Source: Apostichopus japonicus
Lineage: Eukaryota; Echinodermata; Holothuroidea; Aspidochirotida; Stichopodidae
Length of the DNA: 64,000 bases
NCBI RefSeq assembly: GCF_037975245.1
Contig: NC_092570.1
Location: 6,367,001 to 6,431,000 of the forward strand
Reading direction: 5' to 3'
Part shown: one piece after another, positions 1 through 17,675 of the stretch
How the letters are laid out: each line of letters starts with the position of its first letter
Numbering within the stretch: position 1 is the first letter of the stretch
Notes under the pieces: generated by a model
Seen by the model: the letters and a program-made list of their open reading frames with translations, nothing else
What the model was told of the DNA's origin: nothing
The model's database searches: none
Translations under genes and position numbers: made by a program

Positions 1-4369
<4,369 letters not shown>

Positions 4370-4866
4370 AGCAAAGCTCGAATGGCTCGATTTGATGACC
4401 AAACTTTAACAGGAAAATCCAGCACATACGTTAAATTAACTATAAATAAATTTGTGTTATTTCATGGTTAGTTTTATTGTAAATGATAATGTTTCAATAG
4501 CATGTGTAAAAATAATTAGCATGTTTTAAAAAAGACAATTGATGTTCTACTTTGTGCAATATGGTGCTGGATTCATCAGAGCAGAGAAGCGATATTTAGG
4601 TTTCTGTCGAGCCGGAATGTTTTGAAACTTTGAACCTTGACACGAAATGAAAAAGCCATACCTTCTTAGGTCAATTTCAATATCTTATCTTTTATCATAA
4701 AATGTTACTTATAAAGTACTTACAAATTTCGCGATTGACATTTACATATTTTCTCAAGTTTTTTTCAAATACAAGTCTAGTAGTCTCTTAATGTTAACCA
4801 GACGATTGCTTCATCATTCAATTTTCATCTTGTTCATGTAACTACTACCAACAGTGATGTTTTTAA
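4370..4866. other. Short spacer between convergent NALCN and EPDR genes
   Basis: About 500 bp of AT-rich sequence separates the two stop codons. It holds the NALCN AATAAA and, on the minus strand, a possible AATAAA at 4473-4478. If both signals are used, the two 3' UTRs would nearly meet or overlap. No ORF or repeat of note was seen. Confidence 0.5.
4445..4450 (+). terminator. Poly(A) signal of NALCN
   Basis: AATAAA lies 76 bp after the NALCN stop codon. It is the first canonical signal downstream. Confidence 0.6.
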
Positions 4867-7432
4867 CTAATGAGGAGACCATGATCCCAGCATTGCTATC
4901 CTCGACAGCAGGAGATGGTGAAGGGGTACATCATCGACTGATCGACGGGCCTGTGCACAGAGAAAAAAAAGTTGTTTTTGCATTAATGTCCAGTTTTGAT
5001 TAGCAATTTTAAACCAATAACTGTAATATTGAGGTGCATACATCATCATTAAACAGTACACTGATTGTTGTTAGAAACCCACCTTTGAATGAGAGGGTGG
5101 ACAGAAGCTTGGAGGTTTAAACCAGAAGTCTGGGTCAGCAATACCTCTGGTATAGTTAGTGTATACGCCGCTATCACTGACTGGAGCTTTAAAAATAAAA
5201 AAAAACAGAATGGTCATTGTGTTGTGAAATAATATGAGAATACATTTTTGTGCCCCCTATTGACCCCCGGACTGCAAAGTACTCCCTTCCTCTTCTTTAC
5301 AAAAGTTTCTGGGAATTTCAAGAGGAAAAGGAATGTCTACATAAAATCTGTGCTAATAGTTACACCTCTACTGCTCACCATTTTATGTAAAGCTTTGCCC
5401 TAATTATTTTGGTTTCGGACAGTCTAAAGGAAGGTGTGCCACGAATATATCAGGGGTGACAAGAGTGACCTTACCAAACAAGGGGGCTCAACTCTCCCAT
5501 CGACCCCCCTTCCTTCTCCTTTTATGGTGGGTTTGAAACTTAGCAAACCAATTTGGTTTTTTCATATTCTGACCCAGAAAGAAAATTAGTGTTGGCCAAA
5601 TGTTAAAACTTTTCTACAATAGTCATTGAATGAATATGAATACATATCAGTGAAAATGAACTTTTTTAAGTGTTCTTCGTCAATTTTTTGTAAGAATTTC
5701 GTAATCATTTACACCCACCTAAGTTTGGAGGAGCTCCTACATACACCAAGGATGATTGGCCAATTGGAACGCAGCTCTTTACACTGAACGATAGATAATT
5801 GGTTCCGTATATACCATGCTTAGAATCGTTAATCGCTGCACCCCAAACTGCGCCCTCTAATTCTCCATCACCTATCGTAGAAGTATCCACAAAGTCATAA
5901 TCCGCTGACGACAAAATATGAGAATTTGAATATCAATTTATCAATAAAACAAAGGTTTGGCCTCTGACCATTTAAATTTCATTACTAAATATGCATAGTT
6001 TCAACCAACATGTGGCAATTAGAAACAACATTACAAATGAAATTAGTAATCTACTGCCTTTCATTCATGATGTCTCTTCTGGACCACCGTACAAACCACA
6101 TACCTTTTTAATATTAATAATATTCTCTGCTCATGAAATTTAGAATCAAATGGGAGAGGGGAATGAATACCAACGTGAATAAGGTATCTTTTATCATTAT
6201 TAATTTTAAGTTTTGTTGTAATGTAATGGTAGTGCAGAAAATGACTTACTTGTAATACAACGTTGCGGTTCCACGAATACATCTTGCAGTTTAGTACAGG
6301 TCCCATTGAATATATAATACTGTGTATTCTGGTCGAAAAAAGTATAATAAAAATAGAAAATGATTTAATAATTATATTGTGATTGAAAGAAGTTGCAGTT
6401 TAATCACGTGGTTCTTTTTATTATTTGTTTTGATCATAAAATCGATTTGACTGTTGTCTTCCAGGCACTGAATCTAAGTAGTTAACATTCATGTAACTAG
6501 CTTCAACAAAGCAAATGAGATCATTTTCACAGCCATGGACGTGCAGCCACTGGGACTGTTGGAAAGTAACCTAAAAGTAGCCTATTAGGTTACTAGTCCG
6601 GCATGTCGTGGGAAACAGTCAGTGGGAAAGGGCCAAGCAAGGACATTCTGTAATTCAGAAATCTTGCAAAACAAAATTATCGCCAAGAGTTGGCCTCCGA
6701 CAAATTTTGGCAAACTGACCTCTGCTGCTAAGATGATGATCCGAACTCTTATATCCGTACCATTGATGTAAGCGACGTCGCTAATGGAGCCATATCGACG
6801 GGCTGTGAAGTCGTAAGCGCCCCGGACCCGTTGTCGATAATATGAAGTACCGGTCACTACATTGGACCCTATATAAAGCAACAGATATGAAATGGTTGGT
6901 TATTATTCGTTATGAATGATGAAAGTGCGGCCTGCAGGCAGATCAACTGACGGAACTCGAAGAATGAACTGACAGACAAAACGTAGGGACCTACGAGTTG
7001 GCATCGATTTTCACATTTATCATATATGGGCAATATAATGTTGTTTAACCCTTGCAATTGGGCCACTGATACATGTATGGGGAGGGCAAGATTTGTATAC
7101 AGCATTCTGAGGACCATTGGGAATCGGCCTTTTTCCAATGAATGTTATGAAGTTGACAAAATGCAACTCAGTTAGGCTATATATCCATGGTATAGCGCTT
7201 TTGGGGGCGCTCTTCTTTAAGCACCGTATTCTTTCTAGCCCTAACGTGTTTAGTCTAGTTGCTCTTATTAATATTAGTTGCTGTTTTCCTACTTACCATA
7301 AGTCAGTTCCATTAGCTTTCCTGGCATACAACATCTGCCTGCATTGGCCTCGTTGCGAGGAGGAGGAGGAGGCTGACTGGATATCTTAACCAGCAATGCG
7401 TATAATACTGTCGCAAATAGTATTGATTTCAT
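4867..7432 (-). CDS. Ependymin-related secreted protein (minus-strand paralogue), complete
   Basis: Six coding exons read on the minus strand: 7432-7297, 6868-6720, 6328-6250, 5904-5719, 5186-5083, 4950-4867. Lengths of 136, 149, 79, 186, 104 and 84 nt give 245 residues. Donors are GTAAGT, GTCAGT, GTAAGT, GTGGGT and GTGGGT. The start MKSILFATVLYALLVKISSQ is a typical signal peptide. A proline run follows, then RCCMPGKL, the double-cysteine opening of the ependymin-related family. Later family hallmarks are FNGTCTKL and EPQRCIT (exon 3), SCVPIG (exon 4) and GIADPDFWFKPPSFC (exon 5), which matches the DP-x-x-F-x-x-P-x-x-C ending of the family. NGT and NYT are possible N-glycosylation sites. The last exon adds a separate tail starting ARRS. 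Exon phases, and the 79- and 104-nt exon sizes, equal those of the downstream array, so they share an ancestor. Substrate or partner is unknown; secreted or lysosomal location is inferred from the family. Confidence 0.88.
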
Positions 7433-9183
7433 CACGTCGATCTGTATAGTATATTAAGCATGTACTCTACAGTGAACGTTCTACGGTAAACAAATCCGAT
7501 GTGGTAAATGCACTCGCAAAATAAAATAGTTGTTGCTATGTCATACTACCAATAATTGTGCGATATTGTCGTTGATTCATAGATATAGAATTTTTTTATG
7601 GGAGAACGCTAACAATTATATAGCATTACCTCACTAACAATATATAGTTTAACCGCTCACCCCAAAAAAATCGAGGGCGCTGCAGACTTATATAAACTCA
7701 GATTACCGTTATTATCCATTGTTACAGAGAATTAGGCATCAAGCATAAATCGTAATTATTTATCTATGTTTATGGAATGTCTGTTCAAGAAAGGATTGTA
7801 TTAATATATCTGTCGACTTTATGCTGGCTAGTATTCAAGAAAACCTCCAAACTTTTCAGAAGATCCTATTTGTTTAAAGTTTACACAGCTTTCAGGAATT
7901 TCTAATTTGTGCGATCCTCAGACAACGACAAATGCATTTCGTTGTTTACGTTGTCAGTACGTACATGTACGAGTATTCAGTGGTTTCTGTTATCAGTAGC
8001 AGATGCAGATATAGCTTTAAACAGGAGGAGAGGTGACCTTGGGGTCATTGCCAAGGGTCGATCGTTGACCCATGGGTGTGTAGGGGGGTTCTTTTTTTCA
8101 TTGCCCCAAATTATTTGATTAAAAAAATGTTAATTCAAAAATAGTTTGGTACAGGAAAAGGGAAAAATCTAGTTTTCGACGACCTCGAATACTTTCCTCC
8201 TGTTGCCAATGATCGGCAACGTTAACGATATGATACTGTGGGATTTGCGTCAAGCCTTATCTGTAACTTAACCATTGCCTGCCCCCCCCCCCCCCGCCCG
8301 CACCATTTTGTCCTTACAGCTCCCATCCCCGCCCGCTTCAGCTCTCGGACCCTTCAGCTATATGTCAGTCTCTGCTATATTTCTATGGTGCACAATCAGA
8401 TAATCAATCGTTCACCTTTGTTCGGTTCGCATCATATGACTAAAGTCAATATTTACAAATTTATGAGTGTTAATTGTAACGTTACGGCCTACATAAATCA
8501 GTTTACACTTGAACTTGGCAAAAGTCTTGTCGGTGTAGCGGGTAAAACTACTGCAAAAACTCTGAACTTGAAGAGTCCTGCTTATAACCAGCGTGCATAG
8601 TTAGTTATCCACGCATGGACTTATTACTGATATTTTCCCTTCTATGAAGATTTATCAATTGGTTACATCAGGGTAATATGGAAGCTTCAATCGGAGAAGG
8701 GACAGTCTGAGGAGAGGGGAGGGGGAAGGGGTGAAGGATATATTTATTAAAAAATTATCAATTCACTGATTGAACTTAGAGGAAGGTGTTTAATAAGTCA
8801 GAATAACATGTACATACGGGCATCCTCCGCTAATTGGTCGTGGAACTTGACCCCTCGTATATCTCATAAAAGGAGCGCTATGAGATCTAGTAGTTATTAA
8901 TGTTTCATTCGCACGCCCCAGTGTTAAATAGATAGTATTTCTTAAGTCTAATCTCGTGTCAGATGTGACTTCTGTAAAAAATATAATTATGACTGATATA
9001 TCATTTCAGGGACCAAACAGTAGCAAAGTTGAAGATTTGTAGATGTAAGTCTGCCCCTGGAGTTTTATTGGCATTGGAAAAAAATTGAAAGGTTTCAAAA
9101 CAATCACTAGTTTTGGTTTAGGTGTCTTTATCGACGAATGACTTGTTTAGTTCGTTACTTTCTATAATTTATGTTATCTTTTA
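7433..9183. other. Intergenic region between divergent EPDR genes
   Basis: AT-rich spacer upstream of the minus-strand gene. It contains a C homopolymer near 8282-8295 and short ORFs with no recognisable domain. No RNA gene or clear transposon was found. Confidence 0.5.
7688..7695 (-). promoter_or_regulatory. Possible TATA box of the minus-strand EPDR gene
   Basis: TTATATAA lies 256 bp upstream of the minus-strand start codon. The motif is palindromic. The distance would need a long 5' UTR or a non-coding first exon, so this is weak. Confidence 0.3.
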
Positions 9184-10256
9184 CATACTATCTGTTCCCC
9201 TTTTACTTTCGATGCCTTCCACTACCTCACATCAAAGGCTGCGTAAGAGGACAACTGTTAATGGATGAGATGGCTGGGTAGGTGACAACACTATGATTCT
9301 ATCGCCCCGTCCGGCACCCTCTTACACGTATAAGGCAATGTATTAACAGACAAATCACACCCTCACATCATCCAACAAGCCTCCGCTGTAGACTATACGC
9401 CTGTGCTTCTATTTTGAAGTCGAAAGCACTGACAATTAAACGATTTTAATGATTATGTAAAATTAATGTCTTCATATTTGGGATATAACGTTAATACATG
9501 CACTTATATTTTGTAATGAATAGATAGGATGTCCTCTCTCAAAAGTAGCCGTGTAACCGGCAATAATTAGAATTAATTGTAATGTATGTATTCTGAAGAA
9601 AAAAGTCGTTTCATATGATACACTTACAATGACTTTGAAGCAACTGTTTTTCTTTGTTATAAACTTGTTTCAGCAGGGGTCCCTGATCAACTTTTACTAC
9701 GGTTCGCCATTTCCATAGTAGGATTCTTGGAGAAAATAAAAACAGCATGCGCTGTTTTTTTGGGGGGGGGTTGGAGGGGGTGGGGTAGGGGGTTGGAGGC
9801 AGAAGCCTTTCTTTCTCTCTCACTCTCTCTCTCTCTTTGATGGAGTAGGGTACTTTAATTAAATGTATTTGACAAATAACTTGACTACACTGCGACCTGA
9901 GTTATATACAGACAGTCGAAACAAACATAAATCAAACCCTTTGGCAAGAGTTTTTATGAAAAATATTTACTACATATTGTATAATCTATTGTAATAAAAA
10001 TGAGAATAAATTTACATTAAGAGGTTCTAAAGAGTTCGATAATTCACAGAAAAGTTACTTTCGCTTCCCCTTTTTCTTTTCTTTTTATGGTTTGGGGAGA
10101 GGTGGTGAAAATCTATTTCCCCTTCCACATTAAAAGAGAAACTTTATATATATACCTCAAAGTAACACTCAATTTCACATTTCATCATCATCAAAGCCCA
10201 CCAGCTGAATCGTGCAGAAGTGTTATCTAATTTGATCGACTTGGGGTGAATACGAA
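9184..10256 (+). repeat. A-type 5' flank, repeated before copies F, G and H
   Basis: This block, from CATACTATCTGTTCCCC to the start codon of copy A, recurs with few changes at about 47510-48603, 55130-56226 and 62750-63845. It contains a CT microsatellite (about 9810-9838), a G-rich tract on its left, and the TATA motif at its right end. Copies B to E carry a different distal 5' flank; only the last ~200 bp are shared by all copies. The block is therefore a promoter-flank type exchanged within the array. Confidence 0.8.
10143..10154 (+). promoter_or_regulatory. TATA box of copy A
   Basis: TTTATATATATA lies about 103-114 bp before the ATG. It keeps this place in all eight copies, followed by a conserved block with CATCATCATC repeats that is probably the 5' UTR. 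Confidence 0.6.
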
Positions 10257-13200
10257 ATGATATCGCAAAGCATGAAGTGTTTCTTGACTATCGTGTTGTT
10301 GTATATGGGCCAAGCAGCCTATGCTACCAAGGCAACACCTGATCGATGCTGCATCCAAGCTGAACAGTTTCAGGCTAGTTTTGGTGAGTTTTAATCTATA
10401 TCTTGTCGAAATAGATAAATATCCGAATCAATGTATTGACTCATCACAAAAGTTAGCAACGGTTTAGATAACCTAGTCTAGTGCTTATAATAGGGCGGAA
10501 ACCGTTGCTGTCATTGTTGAGACAATAAATTATGGTTGCTGGTGCATTAATGGATAAAGCGGGAAAACCAAGCTTTTAAAACTAATACTACTGAATGATT
10601 CATAGCGCACTATAGATAATCTATCAATGACCAATGGCAAATAAACGATCATTGTGATAATTTGATAATCTCTCCAGTATGAAAAAAGAAACTTGCATAG
10701 TCATATTTTAAACAAGCAGAACAGAAAATTTACAATATCTTTCAAAATAATTCATGAATTATGTCGACAAGCTACAGTCGTTCTCGATTCCAGTGGCAAA
10801 TAAATCATTGAGAAGAACGACAATGCCACCAATTGCCCTGCTGTGGCATTCGATAAACACCAACAACAAACCTTTACATCACGTGATCAGATTCGACCTC
10901 TGCAGGGCACAATTTAATGGACATACATGACACAGGAACTGGGCCTGCATTACACAGTATGCTGGGCCTCCAGAATAAAGCTTACTGGGCCTATAAGGCA
11001 CATTTTACTGGGCCTACAGGACACGTTATAATGGGCCTACAGGACACAGTAAACAGAGCCTACAGGACACAGCATACTGGGACTATTGGACATAGTATAC
11101 TGGGCGGACATGACACAGTATACTTGGCCTGCAGGGCACAAATTGCTGGGCCTAGGGACCCTGCTGGCCGTGACTCATGCAGCCATGGTCAGACACACAT
11201 GTGTATGCTTAAATTGTTCTTTCAGGTGTATTAAGAACATATCATCAGTACGAAGAAGGACTTTTTACTTGCGCCTTTGATTTCAAGAGTAACCAGTTTG
11301 GGTGTGATGTGGACTATGGCTCTCACCGATACAAAACATATCTACTGGTAGATAAGGTAAGGAAAAACGTATTATTTGATCGACAATAAAAATCTCATTC
11401 AACGAATATTGAAGAAACTTGCTGGTAGACTTCAGTTCCTCGGATTCGTATCTGTTTGCTTTTTTACGTTTGAGCTATTTGCTTGTTTCACCATGAAGGT
11501 TTTAAGTAGGTCAAATAGGTTTATTTTGATCCGGTTAATAAGTCATGCCTAAAACATAAAACAATATCGCTATTTTTACATAGACATTGTCAGAAGGGCT
11601 TTGAACATTCTCAATCTAATTGCACAAGACATGTAACCACATAAGTTTTTTCTTAACATTGCTACAGTTTTGTGTAAGTGATTGCTTGTTTTACAGTCCG
11701 CAATTCCTAACAATCTGTAACTTTAATCAAGCGACATGTTGTTTGTATTTCTTTCTTCGGATTTGTTTGATCGATATATCAGAAATTGCTATCAGTATCA
11801 ACTACCATTGCAGCGATATCTATACATTTTCTCCAATTAACTGAAATTTTGAATACATAAAACGTGTTCGATGCTTTCCTATAACTAGACTCTTTTGAAT
11901 TGAAATTTATTAATTTAAGAACAATCTTTTATCTTACTTCGGTTTTTATGTTTCCAACTGCAAATTGATTTAAATTCAGATGTTTTAACGTCTAAAAAAA
12001 TCGAACTAAGTTATCTGCAAACCAAACTAGAGAAATATTCCGAACAGAATCCATGCACTCTTCTGTACAGAGTCGGCGGAAAAGGTCAGGAACCCCTGGG
12101 GGTGGGGGGGGGGGGAATAAACGTCGGTGGGCACTGAGACTTGCGACTTTGCATTGAGGAAGCAAACCGCAACATCACCTCAAAACGCCCGGACCAAACG
12201 GAACCTTGGTAATTTCTTTACCTCAACTCATTTTTTGATATATTTTCAACAAAACAGCAGCCTTTCATTATTTCTTATTTAATTTCCAACAAAATACATT
12301 TTCTAATTATTTTTGCTTATTTTTCCGTTTGTAAACAATTTGGCACTTCTCCATTACAAAATGTGGCAAAAGTGTTTTCATTATCGCATGGGGCATTTAT
12401 AATTTATGGAAAAGGGACATTTTTGAGCTTTTTCACAAAACATTTTTGAGCTTTTTCACAAAACATGTGAAAACTCCTCTAACATCCCCCATCCCCAACC
12501 AAATGGGCTCGGCCGACCATGGTTCTGTCTAATCTTGCCTGTACAGTCTTCGTATTGTTTTCTATTGCATAACCAGGACGTTGAGTACATCGTTGAGGAG
12601 GATTCAACATGCTATAAACATGGGGCCGATCCGGCTCCTCTCCGATGTGTTCCAGGTAGGAATATTTATAATCTAGAAAGATGTTCCGCAAACTTGAGAT
12701 GCGGAAGCTTTCCAAACGTCCGAAATTTATCTATAGTTTGTAGTCAGCGGTCGTCGATATTAATTGACTTTTTGGGGAAAACAGATATAGTTCTAGGAGC
12801 TACATTCGCAAGTATGAAATGTAAACAACAACTTTTTGTCTAAAAATTCCTTCAAGTGGTCGTATTGCGTGTGAAATCGGTTTATTGGAACGTCCATTCG
12901 TTGTTTTCATGCAGTAAAGTTCCTAAACGTGGTACATCATGTGCATTATTATCCAAGCACGGATTCAGTGGGTGTGCCCCCCCCCCCCTTTTTCAACCCA
13001 ACCACACACAAAGCACAATATTGCGTGTAGACCTTGCGTGTGCACCATTTCACGTTTAGAATTGTATCCATTTCTTTGAGGGGGGCAGGGTAGGACCCTA
13101 ACATAGGGGAGTAGTTGGCTTGAACGAGCTCAGGACCATACCCCTTCCTTTGTTAAATCCTGTTATCCAGTATCGTCGGGCATGAGGTAAGTGTCTACAG

Positions 13201-14716
13201 GGACCCTTCGGTCAAGGGGCCAGGAAGGTCACGGAACCTTCGTGAACAACTTCAAGTTTCTGATTTCGTGTTGTGCATGCCAGGCAAACTTCATAGAGAG
13301 GGGAGAGGGCGGCGAGCAAGGAATGAAATGAAGTATGGCAAATCAAAGCCACAATTCGTTGCAAGTATACATAAATGTATGAAGAAGAAGCAATCCTGCC
13401 CTTCATTCTTGGAAGTAGCCTATAAGCTTGATTATGATATTATACAGGTGTTCTGTTTTCTACAAATAAAGAGGCGTGTGTGGTCATTTTCTCCCTCGCT
13501 GTTTATAGATACTTTAAACTACGTCACATCTTTCGCTCTCGGGAACCAAGCTTTACTCGTTGATTCATGGAAATTAAACAGCGATGGCGGGTATGTAACT
13601 ACCGGAAGAAAAGACTGCACACCTGTTTCTGTGACTTCCATAATAAAGGACTTTCAAGAAGGTTGGTTCTGCACCACTCTTAGTTTTTCGAGAAAAAAAG
13701 AAAGAAAGATTAATCATCCAAGGAAACAGGATCAAACGTCGGTTGTTGTTTGGTTTTCTAACAGCAAACCATTCTGGTGAACACGTTTTATTAACAACTA
13801 CTGTATTATGGACACAGGTTTAAAATTAAGAGAGGAAAAACAATATGAAGTTTACTAAAAAATATTATAACAGGTGCATATATAGTCTCCATCATATCAA
13901 ATTAGAGAGAGAATTAAACTCTCATCTCTTGTTTCCTGAAAGTTTACTGCATTCGGGATTTTACAAACGACGATACTAACCGGTCTCCAATCACTTTCTG
14001 CGTCTAACTAAATGATGGGAAACGTTTTTGCACTGTTCCCTCTACTTCAATTTTAATGGGTTAGATCTATTTACCCTAGCCTACCTTCTACGTTCCAAGT
14101 CACGTGGTTGAGGGAAATGAGAATGTACATATGTTAATGGAGACAGGTATGAGAGGAACGAGGTTCAACCTACTATACACTGTTACAGTATTTCTCTACC
14201 GCTCTACTACTGTTACTGTAATCTACTATACCTCTGTTACTGTTATATAAATCATTCGTGATAATAATATGTAAGCAACGCAAACAAGTTGAATGAAGTT
14301 CATGATTTTTTTCAAATTTCTCTAACAGGGTTTTCCACAATTATTGTAACAGTCATGAATTTTACCGACTCTGTCAGTGATCCAGACTATTGGTTTGTAC
14401 CTCCAGCGTCATGCTCTAATGCGACTCAACAGGTAAGTCATCTTATGAAATTTGGAGCCAATATCAAAGTAGTATCCACCAGACCACCCCTCCCACGGCC
14501 CCCCCCCCCCCCTCGAAAAAGTCTTCACTCGTCAAAGTCAGCCTAATATCGTGTAAAAATGCTTGTAACTAAAGCATTTTTGTTTTGTTTTTTATTTGAA
14601 GTTACACTTTTTATTTGAAATGTTTTGTTCTCTTCTCGTCTCTATAGGTACCAAAACCATTTCTCAAACGACTGAATGTCTTGAAACGGCTGCGGGCAGC
14701 TACCTTCTTCCTGTAA
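10257..14716 (+). CDS. Ependymin-related secreted protein, array copy A
   Basis: Six coding exons: 10257-10383, 11226-11356, 12577-12655, 13509-13661, 14329-14432, 14648-14716 (663 nt, 220 aa). The start MISQSMKCFLTIVLLYMGQ is a signal peptide. DRCCIQAEQF is the family's double-Cys opening. Exon 2 carries TCAFDFKSNQFGCDVDY; exon 3 STCYKHGADPAPLRCVP; exon 4 ALGNQALLVDSW and GRKDCTPVS; exon 5 NFTDSVSDPDYWFVPPASC, the family's terminal signature, with NFT and NAT glycosylation sites. Exon 6 gives the basic tail VPKPFLKRLNVLKRLRAATF. The start is the first ATG, in the same place in all copies. Relative to its sisters it lacks one codon in exon 2 and four or five in exon 4, all in frame, so it reads as intact. 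ATTAAA at 14808-14813 may be the poly(A) signal. A role as an extracellular glycoprotein is family inference. Confidence 0.88.
10901..11160 (+). repeat. 23-bp minisatellite, intron 1 of copy A
   Basis: About eleven degenerate units of roughly 23 bp built on GGGCCTACAGGACACAGTA. The array ends about 65 bp before exon 2. All seven complete copies carry it in the same place, so it predates the array's expansion. Confidence 0.9.
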
Positions 14717-16658
14717 AAGACAACGAATTCTCATATCAACTTTGATTCGTTGAATCATTTATATCGTAGCTATTTTAGAGCGCAAAAAGAAAAAGAAAAA
14801 AAAAGCGATTAAAGTAAAGTTAAGTTTGATTATTCTAGTTTTTCTTCCCGCTAACCGTTGGTGTATTTTCATGTTTTTAGAAACATTTGATGATTTCACT
14901 TTCTAGTTTTGACATTCATTTTACAGATAACTCGAATACTTTGTTTTATATACTTTTTTAAATAGAAGAACGTAAAAGTGTTTGCACAACATCCCTTCCC
15001 GCTCCCTCCTGATCATCAACCTTTCTGGGGGGAAAATCCTGAATAGTCCCATAAAAATTGATTTTCTCTTTGAAAGCTATAGTGTAACTAACCTCCTCTT
15101 CCTTATCTGGGCATGTCCAGTGCTCTCGATCTTAAATTACGTTGAAAGTGATTCAAAGTAAGTCTTTAAATAATAATGAACTTTGATTCCTGACGATATG
15201 ATTTCATTTTCACATTGCTTTCGATTTCTATTAAAGTAATGTATTCCTTTATCAATGGCTTACTCTTTCGATATACACGTTTTGCTTTTTTTCTTTTGGT
15301 TTCTATAGTTTTACTCGTGACTTTTAACCAACAGCTTTTCTTTGTGTGACGACCAGATGAATGATATCTATCCAAGAAATATTGCCTACTTCGCTCATGC
15401 CAAGTTTACTTTATAATTCCGCTGATTTGGTCGAATAAGAAAGTGTCTCATAATACAAAATGGATGTTTCCTTGTTTTCGTTAATGCTTGTGATTAGAAA
15501 AGATTACAATCTGACATTTCTTTCGATATCTTAAATGTATTGTCTTTCTTATAGTTATGGCTTACACTTTTCGTATATTCGTTTTTCTTTTTTCGGTTTC
15601 CTTATAATCTTACTCTTGATTTTAACCTATATCCTTTCTGTGTGTGAGTTCAGACACGAATGTTATAGTTTTCCAAATTCAGATGATTCAAATAAGTCTC
15701 TGATGAATCGTGTTCAACGTTTTATAACATTATGAATCTAAACTATAGCGCTCGTTATGACACATTCTCACTAGAACTGAGTGGCACAATATCCCATCAA
15801 GAAAGCTGTTCCAAAACAACACTCATCTAGGTATAGATATTAGACGTATATAAGAGTAAACAAGTACAGAAAAGTTCATGTAAACACAACGTCACTTATA
15901 GATCCTGATGGTTTTCTGCATAAAAGTTACCAAATACTAAAGTTCACAATAAAATTTACCAAGGTTACGAAATCTTCCGTCTCTTCTGTTATTTTATTTT
16001 AATGTTTTTGAATCGTATTTTTTATTTAAGGTCGACTAAATAAAATACCCATGCGTACACGACGTTAAACCACAGATTTTTTTACAGAAATTGCTCATTA
16101 AGAAGCCTAACATACAGCACGACAAAAGTCGTTGTACCCTCCAAGCAAATGACGATGAAGATTAAATGTTTGTGATAAATGATATGCATCCTGTTTGAGT
16201 TGATGTAGCCTTTGTCAAGGCCTATCGGCCAATTTTTCTTTGCCAAATGCGCTGGGACGATTTTTACTATTCATCACGCCATGAGCGATTCGTCGTGTGA
16301 TTGCGCCGGCCTCTACGCCTTGGACAAGTGCTGTTATTCATACACACATGAATAAACAAACCTAGCATGGTGAATGGCGTAACATAAGAAAAAACGATGA
16401 CAAATGAGAATGAATTTATATTTATATGAAATGCAAGAGTTGAGAATTCCATGAAAAGTTATTTCGCTTTCGTTTTCTTTTTCTTTATTTTTTGGGTTGG
16501 GGGGAGGTGACGAAAATCCATTTCCCCATCCACATTACAAGAGAAACTATATATATACATCAAAGTATCATTCAATATCACATTTCATCATCATCAAACC
16601 CACAAGCTGAACCGTGCAGCAGTGTTATCTAGTTTGATCGACTTGGGGTGAGTACGAA
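14717..16658 (+). other. Spacer between copies A and B
   Basis: AT-rich 3' flank with an A-rich purine tract just after the stop, then about 1.3 kb that is repeated after every copy. At about 16090-16460 lies the B-type 5' flank (ATTGCTCATTAAGAAGCC to about 200 bp before the ATG), also seen before C, D and E and, truncated, before F and G. No gene was recognised. Confidence 0.6.
16548..16557 (+). promoter_or_regulatory. TATA box of copy B
   Basis: TATATATATA lies about 102-111 bp before the ATG. Same place as in copy A. Confidence 0.6.
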
Positions 16659-17300
16659 ATGATATCGCAAAGCATGAAGTGTTTCTTGACTATCGTGTTG
16701 TTATATGTGGTCCAAGCAGCCTATGCTACCAAGGCAACACCTGATCGATGCTGCATCCAAGCTGAACAGTTTCAGACGAGCTTTGGTGAGTTTTAATCTA
16801 TATCTTGTCAAAATAGATAAAAATCCGAATCAATATATTGACCTATCACGAAGTTATAGCAACGGTATAGATAACCTAGTGTAGTACTTTACATGTACGG
16901 ATCGAGCGGAAGCTGTTGCTGTCATTAACTGTTGAGACAATAATTTATGGTTGCTGGTGCATTAAGGGATCAAGCTGGAAAACCAAGATTTTAAAACTAA
17001 TATTACTGAATGATTCATAGCGCACGATAGATAATCTATCAATGACCAATGGCAAATAAACGATCATTGTGATAATGTGATAATCTGCCCAGTATGAAAA
17101 GAGAAACTTGCATATTCATGAAAAATTTACAATATCTTTCAAATACTTCATGAATTATGTCGACAGGCTATAGTCGTTCTCGATTCCAGTGGCAAATAAA
17201 TCATTGAGATGAACGACAATGCCACCAATTGCTCTGCAGTGGCATTCGAAAAACGTCAAAACACAAAACAAACCTTTACATCACATGATCAGATTCGGCT

Positions 17301-17675
17301 TCTACAGGGCACATTATAATGGGCCCACAGGACACAATATACTGGGCCCAAAGGACTCAGGATACTGGATTTGCAGGACTATTATAATGGGCCTGAAGGA
17401 CTCAGTATACAGAGCCTGCAGGACACTGTATACTGGACCTACCGGACACAGCATACTTGGCTTAGGACACAGTATACTGGGCCTACAGGACACATTATGA
17501 TGGGCCCACATGACACAGTATACTGGGCATATAGGACACTGTGTACAGCGCCTACAGGGAACAGTATAAATGGCCTACAGGACACAGTAAACTGGGCCTC
17601 CAGGATACAGCATACTGGGCCAACATGACACAGTTCACTTAGCCTGCAGGGCGCAGATTGCTGGGCCTACGGACC
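17301..17675 (+). repeat. 23-bp minisatellite, intron 1 of copy B
   Basis: Degenerate GGGCCTACAGGACACAGTA units, about 16 in number, ending about 65 bp before exon 2. Some units have AAGGACTCAGGAT variants also present in C, D and E but not in A, F or G. Confidence 0.9.

Noticed and set aside
12535-12843. 102-aa ORF around exon 3 of copy A as its own gene
   Set aside because: Only 12577-12655 is conserved as coding; the rest is intron with CCAG acceptor and GTAGGA donor in the sister copies.
17219-17628. ORFs rich in Tyr-Trp/Gly-Pro-Thr repeats over the intron 1 arrays (also in C to G)
   Set aside because: They are translations of the 23-bp minisatellite in several frames and lie inside an intron between good splice sites.
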